Positions 54,622 through 63,242 of a stretch of 64,000 nt of DNA are shown one piece after another (within the stretch, counting starts at the first letter, position 1; every line of letters starts with the position of its first letter). The DNA lies in NCBI RefSeq assembly GCF_900102135.1, contig NZ_FMVJ01000013.1, forward strand, positions 1-64,000, given 5' to 3'. The notes under the pieces were generated by a model that was not told the DNA's origin, did no database searches, and worked only from the letters and a program-made list of their open reading frames with translations. Position numbers and translations under genes: made by a program. The stretch is from Microvirga guangxiensis. GTDB taxonomy: Bacteria; Pseudomonadota; Alphaproteobacteria; Rhizobiales; Beijerinckiaceae.

Positions 54622-56093
54622 ATTATGCTTACCCGCGTGCGGCCGAGATCCGCGCCGCCAAGGGAGCCTTCATCAACAATGAATGGGTTCCTGTTTCGAC
54701 AGGCCGCACCGTGCCGGTAGTGGCCCCCGCAGAAGGCGTGGTCTTCGCCGAGATCGCGGCCTCGGGCCCTGCCGATGTCGATCTGGCTGTCAAAGCCGCG
54801 CGCGCGGCTTATGAGAGTGGTCCCTGGTCGCAGCTGAACCCGATCGAGCGCGGCCGCTTGCTTCAGAAGCTCGGACGCCTCATTCTCGAGAACATCGATG
54901 AGCTTGCCGCCCTTGAAGCCCGCGACTGCGGCAAGCCCATGCGGCTTGCCCGTGGCGATGTCGAGGCGATCGCGCGCTACTTCGAGTTCTATGGCGGCGC
55001 GGCCGACAAGGTCCATGGCGAGCAGATCCCGTTCCTGAACGGCTACTACGTGACGGGCGAGCGCGAGCCGCTCGGCGTGACGGGGCACATCATTCCCTGG
55101 AACTATCCGCTCCAGATGATGGGCCGCACGCTCGCTCCGGCGCTGGCAATGGGCAACGCGACAGTGCTGAAGCCCGCCGAGGATGCCTGTCTGGCACCGC
55201 TGCGCGTCGCGGAACTCGCCGCGCAGGCCGGTTTCCCGCCGGGAGCGATCAACGTGGTGCCGGGCCTCGGCCATGAGGCGGGCGCTGCATTGTCCGAGCA
55301 TCCGGGCATCGATTTCATCTCCTTCACGGGCAGCCCGCAGGTGGGCGTGATGGTCCAGACCGCAGCCGCCAAGAACCACGTCGGCTGTGTGCTCGAGCTG
55401 GGTGGAAAATCCCCGCAGATCATCTTCGAGGACGCCGATCTCGAGGCCGCGCTCCCGGTCGTGGTGGCGGCAATCGTGCAGAACTCGGGCCAAACCTGCT
55501 CGGCGGGCGCACGTGTTCTGATTCAGGACTCGATCTGGGACAAGGTCACGGCGGAACTGGCCAAGCGCTTCAACGCGCTGAAGACGGGCCTTCCTGAAGA
55601 CAATCCCGATCTCGGCCCAGTCATCAATGCCAAGCAGAAGCGCCGCATCGAGTCGTTCCTCGAGCGCGCCAAAGCCGACAACGTCCCAGTTATTGGCCAG
55701 GGCTCCCTGCATGAGAAAGCCCCCGCCGACGGCTTCTATGTGCTGCCCACCATCTATGGTCCGGTCCCGCGCGACAATCCGCTGGCCTGTGAGGAGATTT
55801 TCGGTCCCATCCTGGCGGCGATGCCCTTCAAGGATGAGGCGGACGCGCTCGCATTGGCCAATGGAACCGAATACGGGCTTGTGGCCGGAATCTGGACGAC
55901 CGATACCAAGCGCGCTGTCCGTCTGGCCCGCAAGGTGCGTGCGGGTCAGGTCTATATCAACGCCTATGGCGCCGGCGGCGGAATCGAGCTGCCCTTCGGT
56001 GGCGTGAAGAAGTCCGGCCACGGCCGCGAGAAGGGCTTTGAAGCGCTTTACGAGTTTTCCGCGCTCAAAACGATTGTCATGAAGCATGATTGA
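54618..56093 (+). CDS. NAD(P)-dependent aldehyde dehydrogenase
   Basis: The 491-residue enzyme has all family residues: Asn162 in PWNYPLQM, Lys185 in VLKPAED, the general base Glu260 in LELGGKSPQ and the nucleophile Cys294 in NSGQTCSAGARV. It oxidises an aldehyde to the acid. Located between the transporter genes and two alcohol-oxidising enzymes, it probably makes the carboxylate that enters the CoA-dependent route. Confidence 0.94.
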   Translation: MNYAYPRAAEIRAAKGAFINNEWVPVSTGRTVPVVAPAEGVVFAEIAASGPADVDLAVKAARAAYESGPWSQLNPIERGRLLQKLGRLILENIDELAALEARDCGKPMRLARGDVEAIARYFEFYGGAADKVHGEQIPFLNGYYVTGEREPLGVTGHIIPWNYPLQMMGRTLAPALAMGNATVLKPAEDACLAPLRVAELAAQAGFPPGAINVVPGLGHEAGAALSEHPGIDFISFTGSPQVGVMVQTAAAKNHVGCVLELGGKSPQIIFEDADLEAALPVVVAAIVQNSGQTCSAGARVLIQDSIWDKVTAELAKRFNALKTGLPEDNPDLGPVINAKQKRRIESFLERAKADNVPVIGQGSLHEKAPADGFYVLPTIYGPVPRDNPLACEEIFGPILAAMPFKDEADALALANGTEYGLVAGIWTTDTKRAVRLARKVRAGQVYINAYGAGGGIELPFGGVKKSGHGREKGFEALYEFSALKTIVMKHD

Positions 56094-56106
56094 AGGAGCT
56101 ACGCGA

Positions 56107-56871
56107 ATGAGCAAGGGGGCAGGTCGCCTTGAGGGTAAGATCGCCGTTGTGACCGGCGCAGGCGGCGGATTTGGAGAAGGCATTGCAAAACTCTTCGCCG
56201 AGGAAGGTGCGAAAGTGGGCGTGCTCGATCTACGCGCGGATGCTGCCGAGCGCGTGGCCGCCGAGATCGGCGCCAATGCGGTGGCGCTCGCCGCGGATGT
56301 GACCTCACGCGAGCAGATGGACGCCGCCGTCGCCAAGGTGGTGGACGTTTTTGGCGTTCCCGACATCTGGGTGAACAATGCCGGCTGGACCCATCGCAAC
56401 AAGCCCATGCTTGAAGTGACCGAGGATGAGTTCGACCGCGTCTATGCGATCAACGTGAAGTCGATCTTCCACATCTCCAACATCATCGTGCCGTTGATGC
56501 GCCAGAAGGGGAAGGGCTCCATTGTCAATATCGGCTCCGTGGCGGGCATTCGTCCCCGTCCTGGCCTTAGCTGGTACAACTCGACCAAAGGCGCGGTGAA
56601 CATCCTGTCGCAATCCATGGCGGTGGAACTCGCTCCCGACAACATCAGGGTGAATGCGATCTGCCCGGTGATGGGCGAGACGGGTCTTCTGGAGGCCTTC
56701 ATGGGGCTGCCCGACACGCCGGAGAACCGTGCAAAGTTCGTGGCGACGATCCCGATGGGCCGCATGTCTCGTCCTGACGACATTGCCCGCGCCACGCTCT
56801 ATCTAGCGTCGGATGATGCCAACTTCATCACCGGCGTTCTATTGCCGGTCGATGGCGGCCGTACGATCTAA
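56107..56871 (+). CDS. Short-chain dehydrogenase/reductase
   Basis: The 254-residue SDR has the nucleotide motif TGAGGGFG (16-23), NNAG and the catalytic Ser144, Tyr157 and Lys161 (GSVAG; WYNSTKG). It oxidises or reduces a secondary alcohol with NAD(P). The ATG at 56107 has GGAG upstream; the start lies 13 bases behind the aldehyde dehydrogenase stop. Confidence 0.93.
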   Translation: MSKGAGRLEGKIAVVTGAGGGFGEGIAKLFAEEGAKVGVLDLRADAAERVAAEIGANAVALAADVTSREQMDAAVAKVVDVFGVPDIWVNNAGWTHRNKPMLEVTEDEFDRVYAINVKSIFHISNIIVPLMRQKGKGSIVNIGSVAGIRPRPGLSWYNSTKGAVNILSQSMAVELAPDNIRVNAICPVMGETGLLEAFMGLPDTPENRAKFVATIPMGRMSRPDDIARATLYLASDDANFITGVLLPVDGGRTI

Positions 56872-56890
56872 GCTGAGCCCAAAACTGCGT

Positions 56891-56910
56891 CCGGGTCCGA
56901 AAGGGCCCGG
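56891..56910. terminator. Intercistronic hairpin between SDR and alcohol dehydrogenase genes
   Basis: CCGGGTCC, GAAA tetraloop, GGGCCCGG (one G-T pair), followed by TCATTGTTTG. A compact stem with a GNRA loop, likely reducing read-through into the last gene or protecting the upstream mRNA. Confidence 0.6.
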
Positions 56911-56933
56911 TCATTGTTTGAATGAGACTATTC

Positions 56934-58067
56934 ATGAAAATCCGCGCTGCAGTCCTGAAACACTCTCCTGCCAAGGCACCTTTCGCTAAGAGCCGTCCGC
57001 TGGTCATCGATGAGGTCGAGCTGGATGATCCCGGTCCCGAGGAAGTGCTTGTCAAGATCGGCGCCGCTGGTCTCTGCCATTCCGACCTTTCGGTGATAAA
57101 TGGCCACCGTCCACGTCCGACCCCGATGGTGCTGGGCCATGAGGCTGCAGGGACCGTCGCCAAAGTGGGATCGAACATTCGTGACCTAAAGGAAGGCGAC
57201 ATCGTCGTGATGGCTTTCCAGCCCTCTTGCGGATGCTGCCTGCCATGTGCCGAAGGCCGGGCTGCCCTTTGCATTCCGGGCGCCGAAGCCAACGGCAAGG
57301 GCGTGCTGATGTCAGGTCAGATTCGCATTCATGACTGCGACGATCACCACGATATCTATCACCATTGCGGCGTATCAGGTTATGCGGAATATGCTGTGAT
57401 ATCGCGCCATTCGATCATCAGGGTCGAACCGGGCATTCCCTTTGCCGAATTGGCACTTTTTGGCTGCGCCGTCCAAACGGGCGTTGGCGCTGTGATGAAC
57501 ACCTGTAAGGTCCAGGCAGGCCAAAGCGTGGCGATCGTAGGTTTAGGCGGCGTGGGACTTGCCGCCCTTCTGGGCGCTGTGGCTTCGGGAGCCATCCCAA
57601 TTGTCGCCATCGATCTTTCCGAAGAGAAGCTTAAGGTTGCCCGTGAACTGGGCGCGACGTACACTTTCCTCGCCTCCGATCCCGATGTGGTCCAGAAGGT
57701 GCGTGACGTGACCGGCGGCGGCGTTGATCACGCCGTAGAGCTGGCCGGTGCCGTAGCGGCTTTCGAAACCGCCTACAAGGTCACCCGGCGCGGCGGCCAG
57801 ACCGTCACCGCAGGGCTTGCCTCTCCCACGTCCGCATTCCCGATCCCGGCCGTGAACCTGGTGGCTGACGAGCGCACCGTGAGAGGCAGCTACATGGGGT
57901 CTTGCGTACCTCAGCGCGACATCCCGCGCTTCATATCGCTCTATCGCGCAGGCAAGCTGCCGGTCGACAAGCTCCTGACTGGCGTGTTGACCCTTGACCA
58001 AATCAACGAGGGCTTCGACCTTCTCGATCAGGGCAAGGCAATCCGGCAGGTCGTGGTCTTCGACTGA
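56934..58067 (+). CDS. Zinc-dependent alcohol dehydrogenase (MDR family)
   Basis: The 377-residue enzyme has catalytic zinc ligands in GLCHSDL and LGHEAAG, the four-cysteine structural zinc lobe (CGCCLPC and following Cys), and the cofactor fold VAIVGLGGVGLAALLGA. It matches class III-like/aryl alcohol dehydrogenases and would oxidise a primary alcohol to the aldehyde handled by the upstream aldehyde dehydrogenase. ATG 56922 is an alternative start adding four residues. It ends the operon 177 bases before an IS6 element. Confidence 0.92.
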   Translation: MKIRAAVLKHSPAKAPFAKSRPLVIDEVELDDPGPEEVLVKIGAAGLCHSDLSVINGHRPRPTPMVLGHEAAGTVAKVGSNIRDLKEGDIVVMAFQPSCGCCLPCAEGRAALCIPGAEANGKGVLMSGQIRIHDCDDHHDIYHHCGVSGYAEYAVISRHSIIRVEPGIPFAELALFGCAVQTGVGAVMNTCKVQAGQSVAIVGLGGVGLAALLGAVASGAIPIVAIDLSEEKLKVARELGATYTFLASDPDVVQKVRDVTGGGVDHAVELAGAVAAFETAYKVTRRGGQTVTAGLASPTSAFPIPAVNLVADERTVRGSYMGSCVPQRDIPRFISLYRAGKLPVDKLLTGVLTLDQINEGFDLLDQGKAIRQVVVFD

Positions 58068-58244
58068 CCTCACTGTACGATTCCGTAGCAGATTGTGCAA
58101 AAGACAGTCTTGGATGTGACACTCATGGCCTTCTTGTGCGGGACAGCGCCTATCAAGGACGAGGCACTGTCCCGAAGATGCATGCGCTCGAGGGCCTTTC
58201 ATCTTCTGATGGACAAGCACATCGCGTCGCTGCCCGCTTTGCCT

Positions 58245-59069
58245 GGCTCTGTCGCAACTTCTGGCAATAGACACAGGAGATGCCAGAGTGAACGGTAGGC
58301 GCTTATGCAGTGATCCGCTCGAACTGCTCCGCAAGCAAAAGACCCGGACTGCAGGTATACTTCGCCTGTCCCTTCTGCATCATGTGGATCATCTGGATGC
58401 CGCCAATGATCGCACAAGCGCTATTCACTGATTTGAACTCGAGCATTGGCCAAACCCACCGTTTGACGGCACGGTGATCCTGCTCAATCCTATTGTTCAA
58501 GGAGCGATTTTGCCGGATCCGGATTGGCTTTAACTCCCATCGTGACCGACCCTGCAGCCTATTCGTCGCGTCACAAGATATAATTGCGTCGCGCTTGGTT
58601 TGGCTGCCGTCGATGATGATCTGCTTGGTCGGACGTGCCGTTTGAGCGCCTTCCTCAGAAACCGCTTGGCAGCAGCCAGATTGCGCCGCTCGCTGAACCA
58701 GAATTCGACTGTGTCGCCGTTGTTGTATATGGTCCCGTAGAGATACAACCAGCGTCCGCGCACCTTGATCTACGTCTCATCGACATACCATTCACGGCTG
58801 ACAGGACGCTTGTGCCGATTGAACCGTTCGAGGAGTTCTGGTGAGTAACGGACGATCCAACGTCCGATGGTAGCGTGATCGATGGAGATGCTCCGCTCGA
58901 TCATCATCTCCTCTAGATTTCTCGGGCTCAGGTTGTAGGCCAGATATCACCGCATACAGAGCAGGATCACTGAACGATCAAATTGCCTGCCCTTGAACAT
59001 CTCGCGTCACCCTCTCTTGCAACCGCGGGCCATAGCCCACCAGAGAAAAGAAGGAGTTGCGACAGAACC
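58245..59069. mobile_element. Degenerate IS6-family element with terminal repeats (right boundary of the island)
   Basis: GGCTCTGTCGCAACTT at 58245-58260 and the reverse complement of 59051-59069, GGTTCTGTCGCAACTCCTT, are matching IS6-type ends. The 825-bp element contains one broken transposase gene on the minus strand. No 8-base target duplication is visible at the ends. It lies at the opposite side of the catabolic island from the related remnant at 40.1 kb, in the same direction. Confidence 0.8.
58303..59000 (-). pseudogene. IS6-family transposase with two nonsense codons and a frameshift
   Basis: From ATG 59000 it reads FKGRQFDRSVILLCMR, an in-frame TGA where related copies have Trp, then DHATIGRWIVRYSPELLERF, a TAG in the WYVDET.IKVRG motif where copies have Tyr, and AAAKRFLRKALKRH. 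After a frame change near 58640 it ends RIEQDHRAVKRWVWPMLEF and AEQFERITA. It cannot encode an active enzyme. Confidence 0.88.
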
Positions 59070-59086
59070 AGACCTGCCTTGCCACC

Positions 59087-59299
59087 ATGACGGACCCTGA
59101 TCATTACCCGGATACAGAGCTCGTCGAGCACAGAGGCTACCAGATCCGTCTGAGCCCAAGCGGCCTGGAATGGCTGGCGTTTGTTGCTCTCTTGAAGCAG
59201 CGTCCGATCCTGATCATGGCGCCTGATCGTGAAGCGGTCCTTGCCAAAGCTTACGAATGGATCGAGATGCAACGCACGTCGGCACACGGCGTATCATGA
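59087..59299 (+). CDS. Small protein of unknown function
   Basis: The 70-residue product (YPDTELVEHRGYQIRLSPSG and PDREAVLAKAYEWIEMQ) is soluble and looks like a small two-layer fold. It starts 18 bases outside the IS6 end. It overlaps the next small gene by four bases (ATGA), which supports both as real genes. Family not recognised. Confidence 0.5.
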   Translation: MTDPDHYPDTELVEHRGYQIRLSPSGLEWLAFVALLKQRPILIMAPDREAVLAKAYEWIEMQRTSAHGVS

Positions 59300-59559
59300 G
59301 CTATCCCCTGATCCAGCTGGCGCCCGCCCCTGACAATCTGCTCCTGCACGGCGAGGTGCTCGGCAGCGTCGTGAGAAGCGGCTCGGACCAGCCTTACACC
59401 TTGACGGCCGAACTGCTGGAGAACCTGCCCTGGAGCAGGCTGCCGTCTCCGTTCCGGGAGGTCGAGCACACCTTTCCGTCGCCGGAAGAGCCGTGTGCCT
59501 GGCTCGGCCACCCGCCGGTGCAAACCAACAACAGTCATACCGCCGCTCGGGTCGTGTGA
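59296..59559 (+). CDS. Small protein of unknown function
   Basis: The 87-residue product starts SYPLIQLAPAPDNLLLHGEV and ends in a low-complexity tail; no domain is recognised. It is translationally coupled to the preceding small gene by an ATGA overlap. The C-terminal part may be altered by recombination. Confidence 0.45.
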   Translation: MSYPLIQLAPAPDNLLLHGEVLGSVVRSGSDQPYTLTAELLENLPWSRLPSPFREVEHTFPSPEEPCAWLGHPPVQTNNSHTAARVV

Positions 59560-59926
59560 GACGGCAGCCGCCGCTGCGTCGCGAACATCCGGAGGAGGCG
59601 CTCTGGCTGGGGTGCTGTCCCAACCTCAACCAGACCGCTGGTGTGCCAAGGGACTGACCCACACTTGGGATGTAGGCTGCCGAGAGGGATCGACAATCCT
59701 GCACCCTCCTCTGGAGCCAGAAGGTGTAAATCAGGACGGGCTCGAGGTCGCAGCCGTCCCGCATGGCGCGGCCTCACTCCAAGCCGCGGCAGCACGAGCA
59801 GTCGTGTGTCCCGCCGGCTACAGACATCCGCGTGCAAATCGCGCAGATAAACACCCGCCAAGCGGCGTGATTGCTCCTCCCTTTGGCGCTTTTCCAAAAG
59901 CAGCTGATTTCCCGAAGGTCTCCACC
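59560..59926. other. Stretch without a confident gene
   Basis: Several short frames overlap here, but none has a convincing start and protein-like content. A stretch reading EEALWLGCCPNLNQTAGVP suggests a worn coding remnant. I see no terminator or repeat. Confidence 0.4.
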
Positions 59927-60058
59927 ATGCACCAGACAGAAGTCGCAGTACCGGATTTTGCTCCTGTACCGGCGCCAACATTCACCTCTGCCATGATCAG
60001 ATTTATCGCCTCCCTTGGCATGCTGATCAGCATTAGCCTGCTGCTAGCCAGCCTCTGA
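59927..60058 (+). CDS. Very small single-span membrane protein
   Basis: The 43-residue product has a Pro/Val-rich N-terminus (QTEVAVPDFAPVPAPTF) and one membrane span (SAMIRFIASLGMLISISLLL). GAAGG lies about 10 bases before the ATG. Function unknown; it could be chance, though the span and ribosome-binding site are well formed. Confidence 0.4.
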   Translation: MHQTEVAVPDFAPVPAPTFTSAMIRFIASLGMLISISLLLASL

Positions 60059-60318
60059 AGGCAATCTTCTGGCGCCTGTGCGCTTATCGGTACAGCCAGA
60101 CTGCCATCCTTCAGCCATTATGAAGGAGCAGCTGGGGGGCTGGTCCTCCTTGGAACTCAAGCGCCTCTGCCATGCGGGGCGCTTCTCTTTATCAGGAGCG
60201 GGTTGTCAGGTCAGCCCACCCCTGCCCGGAGATAGCTGTCACTCGCCTGGTTGGCCCTAAGTTCAGGGGCAGAGCACAAACCCGTCACCGAGCATGAGAG
60301 AGGCCCTACCGCGTGCCG

Positions 60319-60930
60319 ATGCAGCGCCTGTTTATCATCGCTCCATCTGTGGCTCGCCTGATCCGGAAGGAGAGGGGAGGCGAGGACGCGCGGGAGCGCT
60401 GCTACTTCCCGACAATGCGCATCGCAGCACCTTCGTCAGGATCGAGAAGGCCCATAGCAGCCTGATATTAGAGGCGGGGGTTCATGAGGCGTCCGAGGAG
60501 CGGGCCGATCTGCCTCCGGCTCATGCGCGGGGAGACTGTTGGAGGTCAACCGGTGCCAAGTGGAGTACTTGCGCACCCGGCTTTCGGTGGGCTCATACGA
60601 GATTCAGGTTCCTCATTTCGTCAGGCCCGCTTCTCTCGATCTGGTGGCAGTATCCGTTCCACCAGAGGATGGACGGGACTTTCATCCTTTGCTCTGGTTC
60701 GGCTCGGAGGTCAGCGCCGAGTCCGCCTATCGGCGCCGACGCCTGGCTCCCGAGGGCGCTCCAGAGATCCCCAGGCGGATGTCTCGAATGCGGCTCTCAA
60801 CAACCTGCTCGACCTCTTCGAGGACCGGTTCTGCACTTGGTCACGGTCGCTGGAGACAGAGGCGCAGGAGGAGATTGATGCACTCGGCATCGAGAATAAC
60901 GGCATTCTCGAGTTGGCGCGGTCGCTGTAA
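60319..60930 (+). pseudogene. CYTH-domain (triphosphatase-like) gene in several frames
   Basis: Fragments in three frames align in order: FIIAPSVARLIRKERGG, then HRSTFVRIEKAHSSLILEAG and EERADLPPAHA, then QVEYLRTRLSVGSYEIQVPH, FVRPASLDLVAVSVPPEDGR and FHPLLWFGSEVSAESAYRRR, and finally SNAALNNLLDLFEDRF. This is the layout of a small CYTH-like protein with arginine- and lysine-lined tunnel strands and a helical C-terminus. At least three frame changes are needed. The intact CYTH-CHAD gene at 1.3-2.8 kb is a separate family member. Confidence 0.6.
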
Positions 60931-61104
60931 ACGCGGCGCGGCAGCTAATTCTGCCACGCCCGTTAGACCTGGCGTACGCTACTTTCTGCTTGTCACGGCC
61001 GCTCGTGCGCACCTGAACCCTGTTAGATTGGTCCCAGAAACCTTGCTAAGGGGTGCCGTGCGTAGGCCGGATGCGACTCGCTGCTAGAGAAGGAAGGGGG
61101 TGGG

Positions 61105-61254
61105 ATGTCCGACTGTTTGCACTGCGAGATCAATCTACTGGCGCAGGAGCGCTTTGAGCGCGGCAACACCGACCTCGTCGAGACGGCATCCATGATCATC
61201 GAGAGCCTCACCAACCTGATCCTGCTCGCGCTGAGAGCGAACGATTCAACCTGA
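61105..61254 (+). CDS. Small conserved-looking protein, possibly C-terminally cut
   Basis: The 49-residue product (SDCLHCEINLLAQERFERGN, then VETASMIIESLTNLILLALR) resembles a small rhizobial protein with a C..C pair at the start and two helices; I recall longer forms, so the end may be lost. A strong purine-rich ribosome-binding region (AAGGGGGTGGG) precedes the ATG. The stop touches the end of a flavodoxin fragment on the other strand. Confidence 0.5.
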   Translation: MSDCLHCEINLLAQERFERGNTDLVETASMIIESLTNLILLALRANDST

Positions 61255-61385
61255 TGGCGCACGCGCACGGCTGGCTCCGAAGCTGCATCACGGGCGACCT
61301 CAACCATCTGCCGGGTGCCTCCAGTCATCGAATGGTAGACGATCAGAAGCGTTTTCCTAGTGCCTGGGTGCCGCGGGTCGTCCAT
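61254..61385 (-). pseudogene. Flavodoxin/NADPH-FMN reductase, N-terminal fragment
   Basis: From ATG 61385 the frame reads KTLLIVYHSMTGGTRQMVEV and AARDAASEPAVRVR; the segment after the first strand is the FMN phosphate-binding loop of flavodoxins. Similarity ends at about 61254, where the frame continues as antisense of the neighbouring small gene. Only about 44 of roughly 190 residues remain. Confidence 0.6.
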
Positions 61386-61920
61386 TGGCTGTGATCCTCG
61401 GCTTGGTCGCGGATCTTTGCATAGGTTGTTCCTTCAGCGCTGCGTCGACCCACTCGGCTTCTACAAGGGCAAGACCGGATTCTGGTCCTGAGGAAGCAAT
61501 CATTCAGAATATATTCTGAGGTCTTCCAACTTCACGAGAAGTTAGAATGCGAGATGGGAAAACAACACGTGGTATCGATGTTGGCGCCGTACAAGCAAGA
61601 TCTTAAGCCGTAATCTATCAAGATCATAACAAGCGTATAAGAGAAAGCGACATCCAAAGCCGTTCTCTGTTGAAGTCAAGAAATACCGCGACCCCGGTCC
61701 GCGTAGCCAACTCCCGCCGAGGCGTTTGTTCGAAGTGCCGCTGGTCGAGACCATCAACATCTCCCGGAAAGATGAGCCTCAAGCGGTCGCTGGACCATCC
61801 GCTGCACCACGCATTCTTCCGAGCATTGTGGAGCCGGTGTGGAGCAACTCGGTGCCCATTGAGCCTACCTAACGCAAGCCTTACTCAGGGAGAGGCACCC
61901 CAGAGCAGATTAAATTCAAT
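61386..61920. other. Stretch without a confident gene
   Basis: Two worn coding remnants may be present: a frame ending LFLQRCVDPLGFYKGKTGFW at about 61490, and a frame reading PPRRLFEVPLVETINISRKD that ends at about 61870. Neither has a start codon or known domain. The part at 61500-61660 is AT-rich compared with its surroundings. Confidence 0.35.
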
Positions 61921-62277
61921 TTGGCTGCGACGGCTGCTGAAGACGTGATGGAAGCGCATGCGGGAGCGCCAGCCAGTGCCAATAACTTGCACCAGGCCGA
62001 CAAGGCGCCTCTTGATGCAGAGGACGCGCTGACTGTCCATGACCTGCAGTCTGCACAAGCTAGCGGCATGAAGGTCAAGTCTCGGAAGCCACATAAGAAG
62101 GCCGCTGGAGCTGTTGAGCAGGAGATAGCATCCGGGGCCATTCCAGAGGCAGAAATGCCTGCACCATCAGTGAAGTCGAAGGTCGCCCAGCGCGGGATAA
62201 CGAGGCGTCTGGCCGCCGCGGCTCAACTCCCGCGCCATGAACGCTGGAAGGGGCGGCTTCATCCCGCGGCCCGGTAA
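61921..62277 (+). CDS. Protein of unknown function, alanine- and lysine-rich
   Basis: The frame from TTG 61921 encodes about 118 residues with an acidic/alanine-rich first half (AATAAEDVMEAHAGAPASAN) and a basic middle (KVKSRKPHKKAAG). It resembles the flexible front part of SyrB-like regulators, but the expected C-terminal helix-turn-helix is missing, so it may be truncated. The start is uncertain. Confidence 0.35.
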   Translation: MAATAAEDVMEAHAGAPASANNLHQADKAPLDAEDALTVHDLQSAQASGMKVKSRKPHKKAAGAVEQEIASGAIPEAEMPAPSVKSKVAQRGITRRLAAAAQLPRHERWKGRLHPAAR

Positions 62278-62282
62278 GTTCA

Positions 62283-62747
62283 TTACCCTGTCGGTTTCAT
62301 ATCCTCACCTCGCAACGCCGCAACGACATCAGACGGTGGTACGCCGTGATGCCACAGGACATAAACGGTGCGGTAGCGCGGCGGCGCTAAGCCAGCAGCC
62401 TGGCACGCCGCAACAGCCTGATCATGCGCCCTGCGGATGCTGCCAAACGGCGCTCTGTCACCCTGTTTCCAAGCCGAGGAGCGACAGCTCAGAATGGCCC
62501 GCCAGATGATCACCTGTTTCAGGTGCGGAAATTTGCGGCCTTTGCGTGTGGTCTTTGGCCTGGAAGCCGGTCTCGGCAAATCTTTCACGCGTCCTCGCGC
62601 CAGTGCGAAGCGACGCCGGAGGGCGCGGTGGAGCAGATCGTGTCCGTCATCATTCGGATCTGCACCACGCTGCTCGGCATCGCGCAAGGCTGTCCTCAAT
62701 CGTGCGATTCGCCAGGCCGGAATGGTTTCGAAGGGCGCAGCGTTCAT
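62283..62747 (-). CDS. Protein of unknown function, basic
   Basis: The 154-residue product has a helical N-terminus (PAWRIARLRTALRDAEQRGA), a basic linker and a C-terminal helical part (AHDQAVAACQAAGLAPPRYR; YVLWHHGVPPSDVVAALRG). No family is recognised. The two halves differ in style and it may be a fusion of remnants, but the frame is uninterrupted. Confidence 0.4.
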   Translation of the reverse strand: MNAAPFETIPAWRIARLRTALRDAEQRGADPNDDGHDLLHRALRRRFALARGRVKDLPRPASRPKTTRKGRKFPHLKQVIIWRAILSCRSSAWKQGDRAPFGSIRRAHDQAVAACQAAGLAPPRYRTVYVLWHHGVPPSDVVAALRGEDMKPTG

Positions 62748-62918
62748 CTCATTCCACCTTGGGATCGGTGCTCTCCTACTATGCAGTAGGGAAATGGCTC
62801 CATCCCCAGTTTCTACTCAACTGCCGCCGGGCTATTCTCGCTCATGCTGTGGCTGCGGTTGCCCGGTAACACGCTCCCACCAGGTATCAGCCCGTGCCTC
62901 AAACGTCTGACCGGCCCG

Positions 62919-63242
62919 GCCATACCGATACCACGGCAGGCCGAGTTGGATTTCGGTGCCCGGGCGATGTGCAGAGCTGCATGCGCTAGCACGATCTAGG
63001 CTTCTGGGTAGCCGACGTGCTGGACAGCCGTGAGAGCAGCTGCCGCGGTTTGCAGAGCTGTGTTGTCGGCAAGCCCGACATCCTCAGAGGCATGGATGAG
63101 AATGCGCCGGGCGATGAGGCGGGGCTACTCGCCGGAATGGATCAGGCGAGCCAGCCAGTAGAGGGTGGCGTCCGGATCCGACCCGCGCATCGATTTGATG
63201 AATGCCGAGATCGTGTCGTAGTGATAATCACCCTTGCGGTCG
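62919..63242 (-). pseudogene. rarA: RarA/MgsA (AAA replication-recombination ATPase) fragment with two TAG codons
   Basis: The minus strand reads [38 protein letters not shown], a TAG, PRLIARRILIHASEDVGLAD, TALQTAAAALTAVQHVGYPE A, a second TAG, then IVLAHAALHIARAPKSNSAC and RGIGMA. This is the highly conserved C-terminal half of RarA, which acts at stalled replication forks. Both stops are in the same frame as the rest. The N-terminal ATPase half is absent and replaced by the maleylacetate reductase fragment. Confidence 0.85.

Noticed and set aside
54459..56408. Minus-strand open frame of about 649 codons
   Set aside because: It is the mirror of livF, aldehyde dehydrogenase and SDR genes, all of which have complete catalytic motifs on the plus strand.
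62919..63242. TAG codons as evidence for stop-codon reassignment
   Set aside because: Intact genes in the window use all three stops normally; the in-frame TAGs occur only in remnants.
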